Assembly: GCA_022823405.1 (NCBI GenBank)
Contig: JAJDXD010000110.1
Span: 1-64,000, forward strand
Direction: 5' to 3'
DNA: 64,000 nucleotides
Source of the DNA: Gammaproteobacteria bacterium
GTDB lineage: Bacteria > Pseudomonadota > Gammaproteobacteria > Arenicellales > JAJDZL01
In this document: positions 38,567-47,341 of the stretch, piece after piece
Numbering within the stretch: position 1 is the first letter of the stretch
How the letters are laid out: every line of letters begins with the position of its first letter
Translations under genes and position numbers: made by a program
The notes under the pieces: model-generated
What the model was told of the DNA's origin: nothing
The model's input: only the letters and a program-made list of their open reading frames with translations
The model's database searches: none

Positions 38567-39205
38567 TTATACCCAGTAGCTCAATCCAGTCATTACTTTC
38601 GACATGACGCGCATAGCACCCTTGACAGGCTTTGGCAGTGGAATAGCACCTGCCTGCTCTGCGGTCTTTGCATGCGCTAGTTCATCTTCTCGCATTTGAG
38701 AGAGGATGCTTCGGCTGTTGCTGTCTGGAACGGGCAGTCGATCCAAATGTCGGTCCAGATGTTCGACGACCTGATATTCGGTTTCTGCCAGAAAAGCCGC
38801 ACTGACCCTATCACCCAAAAGGCCTGCAAATGCACCGATCGCATAAGAACCCGTGTAAAACAAAGGATTCAGTCGGCTGGTTTTACCATTCATTTGCTCG
38901 ATTCGATCCGCACACCAGGAAAGGTGATCATTTTCCTCTTTGGCAGCCTGTTGAAACGTGATGCGCAATTCAGCGGATCGTGCAGTTAATGACTGCCCCT
39001 GGTATAGTGCCTGGGCACAGACTTCGCCAGTGTGATTGACCCGCATCAGTCTAACAGACTCCATTTGTTCGGTGGGATTCAAATATTCTGTTCTCATGTC
39101 AGCCGCGGGAGAGGGGCGAGATGCCTGTGGTTTTGTGCCAAGCGTTTGCAGCATGCCGTCAGCATGTCCGATTAAGCGATCGGTCAGTGTATATCTTCGC
39201 TGCAT
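38567..39205 (-). CDS. coq7: Demethoxyubiquinone hydroxylase Coq7
   Basis: A 212-residue di-iron monooxygenase of ubiquinone biosynthesis, hydroxylating 2-polyprenyl-3-methyl-6-methoxy-1,4-benzoquinone. Iron ligands lie in H-T-G-E-V-C-A-Q-A-L-Y (about residue 57), E-E-N-D-H-L (about 90), E-T-E-Y-Q-V-V-E-H-L (about 142) and R-E-D-E-L-A-H (about 173). Length and motif order are normal for the gammaproteobacterial enzyme. It diverges from glcD. Confidence 0.95.
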   Translation of the reverse strand: MQRRYTLTDRLIGHADGMLQTLGTKPQASRPSPAADMRTEYLNPTEQMESVRLMRVNHTGEVCAQALYQGQSLTARSAELRITFQQAAKEENDHLSWCADRIEQMNGKTSRLNPLFYTGSYAIGAFAGLLGDRVSAAFLAETEYQVVEHLDRHLDRLPVPDSNSRSILSQMREDELAHAKTAEQAGAIPLPKPVKGAMRVMSKVMTGLSYWV

Positions 39206-39296
39206 GGCTCCAGTTCATCCGTTGGTGGCTCAGATTGGAATGATACCTCAAGGATATAATAATTTTGCCCATGCCACCCATGCATTTGGATAAAAA

Positions 39297-40775
39297 ATGG
39301 TTGCTGCAACAGAAATAATCGACTCTTCAGAGCAACTCGCTGCCGAACTGGTCTCTATTGTCGGTGCAGATGCAGTTCTGACTGAAACCGAAACGCTCAG
39401 ACCATTTGAGTGTGATGGTTTGACTGCCTACCGTGAACTTCCGCTTATGGTTGTGCTGCCATCCAGCATATCACAGGTTCAGAATGTGATGAAAGCCTGC
39501 TCGTATCGAAAGGTGCCGGTCGTAACCCGTGGTGCTGGCACTGGGTTATCGGGCGGCGCACTACCTTTACCAAATGGAGTTCTGCTCAGCCTGACGCGAA
39601 TGAACAACATCCTCGAAGTTGACGTCGCTGCTAGAACTGCAAGGGTTCAGCCCGGCGTTACGAACCTCTCGATTTCCGATGCGGTACGCCACTTGGGATT
39701 CTATTATGCGCCCGATCCCTCATCTCAGATCGCCTGTTCAATTGGTGGTAATGTTGCTGAAAATTCCGGTGGTGTTCACTGCCTGAAATACGGCTTGACT
39801 GTCCACAACATTTTGCAGTTGAAAGTGGTGACTGTTGATGGGCAATTGATGACTGTCGGCAGCGAAGGCTTGGATTCACCCGGTTTTGACTTGCTCGCAC
39901 TGATGACAGGGTCCGAAGGCATGCTCGGTGTAGTCGTTGAAGTTCTGGTCAAACTGTTACCCATCCCTCCGGTAGCCCAGGTTGTAATGGCCGCGTTTGA
40001 CAGGGTGGAGAATGCAGGAGATGCGGTTGCGGCCGTCATTGGTGCTGGAATTTTGCCGGCTGGACTTGAAATGATGGACAACTATGCGATCTCCGCAGTC
40101 GAAGATTTTGTACATGCAGGCTATCCGGTTGATGCTGCAGCTATTCTGCTTTGTGAGTTGGACGGGACGGCAGAAGAAGTGGCAGATCAAATTGGTGAAG
40201 TCGAAGAAATTTTTCGTACACAAGGTGCGATGGGTACTTGGGTAGCCGAGGATGCAGAGACTCGCGATCGATTCTGGTCCGGTCGCAAGGCCGCATTTCC
40301 GGCTGTTGGTCGAATTTCTCCTGACTATTACTGCATAGACGGAACCATACCGCGGCGCGAACTCGGTCGGGTGCTGGTTAGAACAGCTGAACTTTCAAAG
40401 GAATTTGGACTGCGCGTGGCAAATGTATTTCACGCAGGGGACGGAAATCTTCACCCGTTAATTCTGTATGATGCAAACAACGAGGGTGAACTTGAAAAAA
40501 CTGAAGAGCTAGGCAATCAAATTCTCGAACTTTGCGTTGAAGTCGGTGGCACTGTTACGGGTGAACACGGCGTTGGCGTTGAGAAGCTGCGACCGATGTG
40601 TCTGCAGTTTGAAGATGCGGTGCTTGAGCAATTTCATCAGGTCAAGGCGGCGTTAGACCCCGATACGCTTCTAAATCCTGGTAAAGCAGTACCCACATTG
40701 GCACGTTGTGCGGAATTTGGCGCTATGCATGTTCACAAGGGCAATCTACCGCATAGTAATCTTGAGAGATTTTGA
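39297..40775 (+). CDS. glcD: Glycolate oxidase subunit GlcD
   Basis: A 492-residue FAD subunit. The PCMH-type FAD-binding motif R-G-A-G-T-G-L-S-G-G lies near residue 80, with N-V-A-E-N-S-G-G near 145 and a carboxy-terminal H-A-G-D-G-N-L-H-P and G-T-V-T-G-E-H-G-V-G, all typical of GlcD. With GlcE and GlcF it oxidises glycolate to glyoxylate at the membrane, passing electrons to quinone. It overlaps glcE by 14 bases. Confidence 0.95.
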   Translation: MVAATEIIDSSEQLAAELVSIVGADAVLTETETLRPFECDGLTAYRELPLMVVLPSSISQVQNVMKACSYRKVPVVTRGAGTGLSGGALPLPNGVLLSLTRMNNILEVDVAARTARVQPGVTNLSISDAVRHLGFYYAPDPSSQIACSIGGNVAENSGGVHCLKYGLTVHNILQLKVVTVDGQLMTVGSEGLDSPGFDLLALMTGSEGMLGVVVEVLVKLLPIPPVAQVVMAAFDRVENAGDAVAAVIGAGILPAGLEMMDNYAISAVEDFVHAGYPVDAAAILLCELDGTAEEVADQIGEVEEIFRTQGAMGTWVAEDAETRDRFWSGRKAAFPAVGRISPDYYCIDGTIPRRELGRVLVRTAELSKEFGLRVANVFHAGDGNLHPLILYDANNEGELEKTEELGNQILELCVEVGGTVTGEHGVGVEKLRPMCLQFEDAVLEQFHQVKAALDPDTLLNPGKAVPTLARCAEFGAMHVHKGNLPHSNLERF

Positions 40776-41844
40776 CGTGGCAGGAACCGATGTTTCTGGC
40801 GAGCTGGTAAAAGCGGTTAAAGCAGCTTACCAAAACTCAGAGAAACTGCGGATTCGAGGTGGTGGAACGAAGTCTTTCTATGGCAATCCCGTCATTGGAA
40901 CAACGCTTGATGTCAGTGAACACACCGGGATTACCTCATATGAACCGTCAGAGTTGGTCATCACAGCAAGAGCGGGGACACGGTTATCCGAGATCGAAAA
41001 AGTTGTGGCTGAGGAGCGGCAAATTCTTGCGTTTGAGCCACCATGGTTTGGAGAAGATGCAACACTGGGCGGAACAATCGCTTGTGGATTTTCCGGTCCT
41101 AGGAGACCATTTGCGGGTTCTGCCCGAGACTTTGTTTTGGGCATCAACTGCATTAACGGCAAGGGAGAATACTTGTCTTTTGGCGGACAGGTGATCAAGA
41201 ACGTTGCCGGCTACGATGTATCTCGCCTGATGGTCGGTGCGCTTGGCGCTCTAGGTGTCATTTGTGAAGCCTCACTGAAAGTCTTGCCTCAGCCGGAGGT
41301 AGAGACGACACGGGTGCTTGAACTCGATAAACGTGCGGCTCATGTCGAAATGGTGCGCCTGATGGGATTGCCGTTGCCAATTTCAGGTCTAAGTCACTGC
41401 ACAGGCTTACTCAGGGTCCGACTTTCAGGTACCGAAAACGGAGTTCGCGCAGCTACCTCTGAATTGGGTGGTGAAACGGACCAGGATGGCACAGAATACT
41501 GGCAACAGTTGAAGGAGCATCAGCTCAATTTCTTTAACCGCAATCAATCGCTCTGGAGAGTGTCGGTTAGTGCGACCGCCCCTTCATTGGAGCTGGGTGG
41601 TGAGTGTTTGTTGGATTGGGGTGGTGCACTGCGCTGGATTTACAACGACAGCAGCCCAGAATCGATGTTTGACGCTGCAAGAAGAGTTGGTGGTCACGCC
41701 ACAATGTTCAGACCGGATTCAGATTGGCCAGCCGGTCGTTTCGCGCCGATCAAAGAACCCGCAATGGGCATTCACACAAGATTGAAATCAGCCTTTGATC
41801 CGAAAGAAATTTTGAACCCCGGAATTCTGTATGCGAACTGCTGA
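40762..41844 (+). CDS. glcE: Glycolate oxidase subunit GlcE
   Basis: About 360 residues, the smaller FAD-binding subunit. R-I-R-G-G-G-T-K-S-F-Y-G appears near residue 30, with T-L-G-G-T-I-A-C-G-F-S-G-P near 100 and G-G-Q-V-I-K-N-V-A-G-Y-D near 145. The best start is TTG 40762 inside the glcD stop region (family start M-R-x-F-D). The open frame back to 40708 lies wholly within glcD. No clear ribosome site, so translation is probably coupled to glcD. Confidence 0.92.
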   Translation: MRDFDVAGTDVSGELVKAVKAAYQNSEKLRIRGGGTKSFYGNPVIGTTLDVSEHTGITSYEPSELVITARAGTRLSEIEKVVAEERQILAFEPPWFGEDATLGGTIACGFSGPRRPFAGSARDFVLGINCINGKGEYLSFGGQVIKNVAGYDVSRLMVGALGALGVICEASLKVLPQPEVETTRVLELDKRAAHVEMVRLMGLPLPISGLSHCTGLLRVRLSGTENGVRAATSELGGETDQDGTEYWQQLKEHQLNFFNRNQSLWRVSVSATAPSLELGGECLLDWGGALRWIYNDSSPESMFDAARRVGGHATMFRPDSDWPAGRFAPIKEPAMGIHTRLKSAFDPKEILNPGILYANC

Positions 41845-41868
41845 TCCCAAACGGTTTCGAATGAATCT

Positions 41869-43071
41869 ATGCAAACGCACCTGACAGATGCCATTTTGAA
41901 TTCCCCACAGGGGCAGGATGCAGAAGCCATACTTCGAAAGTGTGTGCACTGTGGATTCTGTACGGCAACCTGTCCGACTTATCTGCTATTGGGTAATGAG
42001 CTTGACAGCCCGCGCGGGCGAATTTATCTGATTAAGCAGGTTCTGGAGGGAGAGCAGGTCACTGCGCGAACGCAGCTTCATCTGGACCGTTGTCTGACCT
42101 GTCGGGCATGTGAAACAACCTGTCCCTCAGGTGTAGAGTATGGGAAACTGTTGGATATCGGACGCGAGTTCGTTGATCAAGAGGTCAGTCGAAAATTTGT
42201 TAACCGAATGATGAGAGCGATACTTCAACTGATCGTACCTAATACCCCTCTGCTGAAGGTGATGATGAATTTCGCGTGGATAAGCCGCTCCGTTCTTCCG
42301 GCAACTCTGCGAATAAAAATTCCCTCCAAAGAACCGGTCGGACGATGGCCTGCAACAACTCACTTACGCAGAATGATCATTCACCAGGGCTGTGTACAGC
42401 GAGTGACTAAACCGGGTATTAACGCAGCGGCAGCACGTTATCTGGACGCGAACTCGATCAGTGCCATTCGAACAAACGATGCCTGCTGCGGTGCCTTGGG
42501 ACTCCATTTGGGGAATCGAGAGTTTTTTGAGCGATATGCCAGAAAAAATATTGATGCCTGGTGGCCACAAATTGAATCTGGCGCTGAAGCGATTGTTTCA
42601 ACTGCGAGTGGTTGTGGTGTAACGATCAAAGATTACGGTGATCTACTGAAACGCGATCCAGATTATGCTGAAAAGGCGAGGCGCGTATCCGAATTGACGG
42701 TGGACCTTTCGGAGGTTGCGGTTGAAGCGGTTGTACCTTCCGAAAGGAAACGGTTTGGAAAAGTCGCATTCCAGTCTCCTTGTACGCTGCAGCATGGACA
42801 GAAGAATGTCAATACAGTTGAAAAAATTCTGAATCAACATGGGGTGGATACAACGCACGTTGCAAACAGTCATCTTTGCTGCGGATCGGCTGGTGTCTAC
42901 TCCTTGATGCAGCGGGAAATCTCACAACAACTGTTGAACAACAAACTCACTGCGCTAAAAAATGGGCAGCCAGAGTGCATAGTAACCGCCAATATTGGCT
43001 GCTTGATGCATTTGGAATCCAAGTCAGAAATACCTGTAAAGCACTGGGTGCAGGTCGTTGCACCGGACTAA
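41869..43071 (+). CDS. glcF: Glycolate oxidase iron-sulfur subunit GlcF
   Basis: A 400-residue protein with two [4Fe-4S] ferredoxin motifs (C-V-H-C-G-F-C...C-P near residue 25; C-L-T-C-R-A-C-E-T-T-C-P near 76) and two CCG domains (D-A-C-C-G-A-L-G; S-H-L-C-C-G-S-A-G). This is the standard GlcF layout. It follows glcE by 24 bases and completes the glcDEF operon. No glcC-type regulator is adjacent. Confidence 0.95.
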   Translation: MQTHLTDAILNSPQGQDAEAILRKCVHCGFCTATCPTYLLLGNELDSPRGRIYLIKQVLEGEQVTARTQLHLDRCLTCRACETTCPSGVEYGKLLDIGREFVDQEVSRKFVNRMMRAILQLIVPNTPLLKVMMNFAWISRSVLPATLRIKIPSKEPVGRWPATTHLRRMIIHQGCVQRVTKPGINAAAARYLDANSISAIRTNDACCGALGLHLGNREFFERYARKNIDAWWPQIESGAEAIVSTASGCGVTIKDYGDLLKRDPDYAEKARRVSELTVDLSEVAVEAVVPSERKRFGKVAFQSPCTLQHGQKNVNTVEKILNQHGVDTTHVANSHLCCGSAGVYSLMQREISQQLLNNKLTALKNGQPECIVTANIGCLMHLESKSEIPVKHWVQVVAPD

Positions 43072-43119
43072 TGAACAACGGAACACTAAAGTTCTCAATA
43101 CCTTTCGGATGAGGTGGTC

Positions 43120-43893
43120 ATGAAATTCAACCACATCAAATGGACAGACACGTTTTTGAATAATTTTGAATCTGGCCGCAAGTTTTACTCAGAAATTTTC
43201 GATTGGCAATACGTCGATCAGCACGACAATGGACAGTTGGTCTATTCACTCGCTTGCTTGAACACAACCGACAAAGATTTGAACTGGGCACCGGTTGCGG
43301 GAGTAGGCCTCTGTAATTTTCCAAAACCTGAAGGTGTCTCCTGGAATTGGGGTGTGTACATTCTAGTACCGAATGTTGAAGAAGCGATTGATAAAGTGAC
43401 CGCTGCCGGAGGAAGCATTTGCAGGGAGCCGATGGATGTCATGACTGCTGGTCGTATGGGTGTTTGTACAGACTCAAACGGTGCAGTGATTCATTTGTGG
43501 CAGCCTCTGGAGCATAGCGGATCGGAAGTTGGGAACGTTCCTGGTGCTGTCTGCTGGGTTGAATTGGCAAGCAGAAATGTGAACAAGGCGATTGATTTTT
43601 ATGGCGATGCGTTTGGATGGGAAGCGGAGGATTCCAAGCAAATAAAGTCGTATTGGCATTTCAAGGATGGTGAATGCTTGGTGGGCGGTTTGCACGATAG
43701 AGTCGAAGAGACAGGCGGTCAGCAAGTCTGGGTGCCTTATTTTCATGTCGAACAGCTAGACAAAAAGTTGGATACATGTAAACGGTTGAGCGGCGGAGTC
43801 GTACATGGTCCAATTCAGGAACCAGGTATTGGTACCTTTGCCATTTTGTCAGATTTGGAAGCTAACTTGTTCGGTGTAGCCTCTTTCGAGTAA
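43120..43893 (+). CDS. VOC-family (glyoxalase-like) two-domain protein
   Basis: About 257 residues forming two VOC modules (about 1-125 and 135-257). Each opens with the metal-site pattern W-x-x-x...A/F-Y/F-G-x-x-F-D/G-W, the second as A-I-D-F-Y-G-D-A-F-G-W. It resembles hydroxylase-like/glyoxalase-family proteins seen in actinobacteria and proteobacteria. The substrate is unknown. The start is placed at ATG 43120, with GAGG at 43109-43112 upstream; GTG 43114 is too close to that site. Confidence 0.8.
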   Translation: MKFNHIKWTDTFLNNFESGRKFYSEIFDWQYVDQHDNGQLVYSLACLNTTDKDLNWAPVAGVGLCNFPKPEGVSWNWGVYILVPNVEEAIDKVTAAGGSICREPMDVMTAGRMGVCTDSNGAVIHLWQPLEHSGSEVGNVPGAVCWVELASRNVNKAIDFYGDAFGWEAEDSKQIKSYWHFKDGECLVGGLHDRVEETGGQQVWVPYFHVEQLDKKLDTCKRLSGGVVHGPIQEPGIGTFAILSDLEANLFGVASFE

Positions 43894-43967
43894 ATCTGAA
43901 TCTTTGCTATGTTCATTGATCAGCGAATCGCAACTGGTTCACTTCCAGGACATCCAGGACAATCAGC

Positions 43968-44837
43968 ATGAAGTTTATGACGTACAACATTCAGTTCGGA
44001 CGCGGGTTGGATGGAGTTTACGACCTGGATCGCATTGCGCATGCTGTGGAAAGCGCTGACGTTATCGCCCTTCAGGAGGTGGAGCGATTTTTTCCTCGAT
44101 CAGGCAATGTTGATCAGGTCAGGGAACTTGCCAGGCGGCTCAAATATCACCACTGGGTCTATGGTGCTGGTGTTGATATTTCTGCGGACGATATACTTCC
44201 CGATGGAGAAGTGATCAATCGGCGTCAGCAGTTTGGCAACATGCTGCTTGCGCGAAGTCCAATCATCACCTCCAGAAATCATCTACTACCCAAATTCGCC
44301 TCAGTTGGTCCACTCAGTATCCAGAGAAGTGCACTGGAGGGGGTTATCGAATGCAACGGTCATCGGATCAGAGTTTATTCGGTTCACCTTACTCACATTA
44401 GTTCCGAAGTGAGATTGCAACAGATTGAGAGACTGCTAGATGTTGATCAACGTGCGGTGAGAGAGGGTGGACCCATTGCCGGTAAATCTGCAAATACCGA
44501 CTTTGCCGGGCAGGCTGATGTATCTACGCTGCCTCGCGAATCAATTTTGATGGGCGACTTTAACTTTACACCAGATTCCGAAGAGTACGCCCGAGTTGTC
44601 GGAATCAAATCTGATTATGGTGGACGCGTGATTAATCCGGAAGGCTTTGTCGATGCCTGGAAGGTGGCGGGTAATTCCGAAATGTCTGGAACGACAGCGG
44701 AGCGACGAGGGAAAGATGTGCGGATGGACTATTGTTTTGTTCGCTACTCGCTGAGCGATCGAATCAAGTCCGTAAAAATTCATTCGAAAGAAGTGGGGTC
44801 CGATCACAAACCGGTTTCAATGATTATTGAATTTTAG
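43968..44837 (+). CDS. Endonuclease/exonuclease/phosphatase-family hydrolase
   Basis: A 289-residue protein. The start Y-N-I-Q-F-G-R-G and L-Q-E-V-E near residue 38 carry the metal-binding Asn and Glu, L-M-G-D-F-N near 198 the catalytic Asp and Asn, and S-D-H-K-P-V near 278 the catalytic His. This is the complete EEP (DNase I/sphingomyelinase-like) active site. It lacks a signal peptide. The substrate could be a phosphodiester lipid or a nucleic acid. Confidence 0.87.
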   Translation: MKFMTYNIQFGRGLDGVYDLDRIAHAVESADVIALQEVERFFPRSGNVDQVRELARRLKYHHWVYGAGVDISADDILPDGEVINRRQQFGNMLLARSPIITSRNHLLPKFASVGPLSIQRSALEGVIECNGHRIRVYSVHLTHISSEVRLQQIERLLDVDQRAVREGGPIAGKSANTDFAGQADVSTLPRESILMGDFNFTPDSEEYARVVGIKSDYGGRVINPEGFVDAWKVAGNSEMSGTTAERRGKDVRMDYCFVRYSLSDRIKSVKIHSKEVGSDHKPVSMIIEF

Positions 44838-45131
44838 TTGACCGCGCTGCTTTTTTTGGATTGCAAACAAAATACAAGTGCTTTTACGCCGTCACTTTAG
44901 AATAAATGAAGCAAACTATATCGATCAATGAAACGATCAGTAAATTTTGGTTCTCGATACCCTGCAAGTATCAAATCTAGTAGGAACTCAAAGATTGAAA
45001 TTATGGTAATGCTTTGAATTTGAATAAGTTACGAGTAATCCAATAGGAGTATAATTTGAATTACTCTACATAGTTACTTTTCAGAGTGAAATCAGCCACC
45101 TACAAATTGATCATGGACCAATTGTAACACT

Positions 45132-47141
45132 ATGGCGACCCGACGTTTGAATTTGCCTGAAGAGCTGGTTTTAATGCTTTTAAACGAGCAGACCGGTTAT
45201 TTTTATCAAGTACCCGGCTGGTCCCTAAATTGCGCTGTCATTGGAGCCGCACTCGCAGACCTTTCCCTACAGTCGCGAATTGATACAGACATTGAATCAC
45301 TTTTTGTATTGGACCCGACAGAAACTGGTGATCCAGTTTTAGATCTTTGTCTGAAGGCAATCTCGAAGGACAAGACTCCTCACAATGCCCGCTACTGGAT
45401 CGAACGACTCGCTGTCCACGCGGAGGACATAATTGATTCCACGCTTGACCGTCTGGTTAAATTGGAAATTCTGAAGCATCATGAAGGCGAGTTCTGGACG
45501 CTGGCTCCCACGATGTGGCATGGATACTCTCAAGAACATACAGCTAGTCAGTTAATCAAGTCGCGAATTAGCGATGGTATTTTTTCTGACACAATTCCCC
45601 TCCCGAGAGACATCATCATTGTCGGCCTTGTTAATTCGTGTGGTTTGTTTCACTTCATCTTTGAAATTGATGAAAAAGCAGAAAAACGAATTGAGCAAAT
45701 CTGTCAGATGGAACTGATCGGCCGCTCAATTGCTGCTGCTGTTAAAGAATCTATTGCTGTTCCGTTACTGCAGCGTCCCAGTTTCAAGAAAAAAATACCA
45801 TCCGTTCCACTGCTTAAGATTCTATCGAATCGACACGTTTGGAACGGTAATATACCTGCAATGCTTGCAGATTTCGCCAAAGAGTATGGTTCGGTTTTTC
45901 GGATTAACATACCTTTAACTCAGCCAATGACTTTCCTTGCCGGTATCGATATCAACCGCTGGGTTCATCGTAATGGGCGCCAGTACCTGACATCGAAGAA
46001 GTTTTATCAAGGTGTGGAAAATGAATACGGCGGTATCGGGGTGCTAGTCAGTCTAGACGGATCCGATCACTTCACTTTGCGTAGAGCTTTGCAGCGAGCC
46101 TATTCGGTCAGGAAACTTGAGAGTGAGATGAATTCTGTTTTCGATATGATTCGTAACCACATGAAGAGTCATTGGAAAGTGGGTTCACACGTGCAAGTGT
46201 ATGAAACTTCACGGAAATTATCTAATGCTCAAATCATGCCACTTCTTACGAGTACGGAAACGAACGATATCTTTGAGGATGTAATGAAGTGGAAGAACGC
46301 GGTTCAAATGATCCACATCGTTTTCAATCCACCCAAGTTTGTGACAAGATTGTTGTTCAATACTTCGCGAATGAAACGCGGTCGCAAAGCTGTTGATGAT
46401 GCTGTCAAAAGAGTTCAGCAGAACCATACGCCTGAACAACGGGTTGGTCAACCTTGGGAACTTGCTGATGAAACACTTTCTTTGTATGCCAGCGACCCGC
46501 AATTCTTCCCCGAGGCGAATTTGAGGTTCATGCTCTCGTCGCCGATGCTTGCAAGCCAGTACTTTTCCGATCTCATGGGTTGCGCCATCTACGCCATGGT
46601 AACACAACCCGACTTGTATGCAAAAATTCGCAGCGAAGCCGATGCCATTTTTTCCAATGGCGATCCAGACCCAGAGACCTTAGATTTATCGGATTTCGAC
46701 GTTACTCACCGCTTTGTGCTTGAGTGTCAGCGAATTTACCCTGTCGTCTATTTAATTCCTCGAAACGTGTCAAATTCGTGGTTGATCGATGACATCGAGT
46801 TACCCGTTGGAGAGCATGTTTTCATTGTTATGGGGGCCACACATTTTATGGAAGAGGCGTTCCCAGAACCATTCAAATTTGACATTGACCGTTATCTTCC
46901 GCCCACCAACGCGCATCGCAGTACTTCATTTGCTCCAGTTGGACTGGGCACCCATATGTGCCTCGGAATACGCTGGGTGGTGAAGCATATGGCTGTCAAT
47001 CTGTTGATGATCGCACATCACTTCAGGCTGGAATTGTCAGATCCGAATTTCAAGTTTAAATTCAACGCCTATTCCTCCCTGTCAGTCAGTAAAAAACTGA
47101 AAATTCATATTGCAGAACGATGGAAGGATTTTCCTGCCTGA
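45132..47141 (+). CDS. GPP34 (GOLPH3-like) domain fused to a cytochrome P450
   Basis: A 669-residue protein. Residues 5-210 match GPP34: L-N-L-P-E-E-L-V-L-M-L-L near the start, D-P-T-E-T-G-D-P-V-L-D near 75, Y-W-I-E-R-L, and the L-D-R-L-V-K-L-E-I-L segment. In eukaryotes this fold binds phosphoinositide at the Golgi. Residues 245-669 are a P450, with E-x-x-R as E-C-Q-R, and the haem loop F-A-P-V-G-L-G-T-H-M-C-L-G with the ligand Cys610. The I-helix lacks the usual A-G-x-x-T and reads A-S-Q-Y-F-S-D. There is no signal peptide. By location it may be a lipid- or sterol-modifying enzyme held at a membrane, which is inference. Confidence 0.85.
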   Translation: MATRRLNLPEELVLMLLNEQTGYFYQVPGWSLNCAVIGAALADLSLQSRIDTDIESLFVLDPTETGDPVLDLCLKAISKDKTPHNARYWIERLAVHAEDIIDSTLDRLVKLEILKHHEGEFWTLAPTMWHGYSQEHTASQLIKSRISDGIFSDTIPLPRDIIIVGLVNSCGLFHFIFEIDEKAEKRIEQICQMELIGRSIAAAVKESIAVPLLQRPSFKKKIPSVPLLKILSNRHVWNGNIPAMLADFAKEYGSVFRINIPLTQPMTFLAGIDINRWVHRNGRQYLTSKKFYQGVENEYGGIGVLVSLDGSDHFTLRRALQRAYSVRKLESEMNSVFDMIRNHMKSHWKVGSHVQVYETSRKLSNAQIMPLLTSTETNDIFEDVMKWKNAVQMIHIVFNPPKFVTRLLFNTSRMKRGRKAVDDAVKRVQQNHTPEQRVGQPWELADETLSLYASDPQFFPEANLRFMLSSPMLASQYFSDLMGCAIYAMVTQPDLYAKIRSEADAIFSNGDPDPETLDLSDFDVTHRFVLECQRIYPVVYLIPRNVSNSWLIDDIELPVGEHVFIVMGATHFMEEAFPEPFKFDIDRYLPPTNAHRSTSFAPVGLGTHMCLGIRWVVKHMAVNLLMIAHHFRLELSDPNFKFKFNAYSSLSVSKKLKIHIAERWKDFPA

Positions 47142-47341
47142 GTGAAGAGGTTGTCATTCGGTCGGGGCCAAGTCTCAATTTGACAATAAAGAGAGCTTTG
47201 ACTCTCGAAACCTCACAGTTGCTCTTGAAATGAATCAGGGTGTAGTAATCAGCACTTTTAAAGTGTGCACCTCATCTCCAAATCGAATGTGTAATTTCGA
47301 TGTGAGCGCGGCGAAATTCTGCAAATTGCGCTTAAGCTTTG

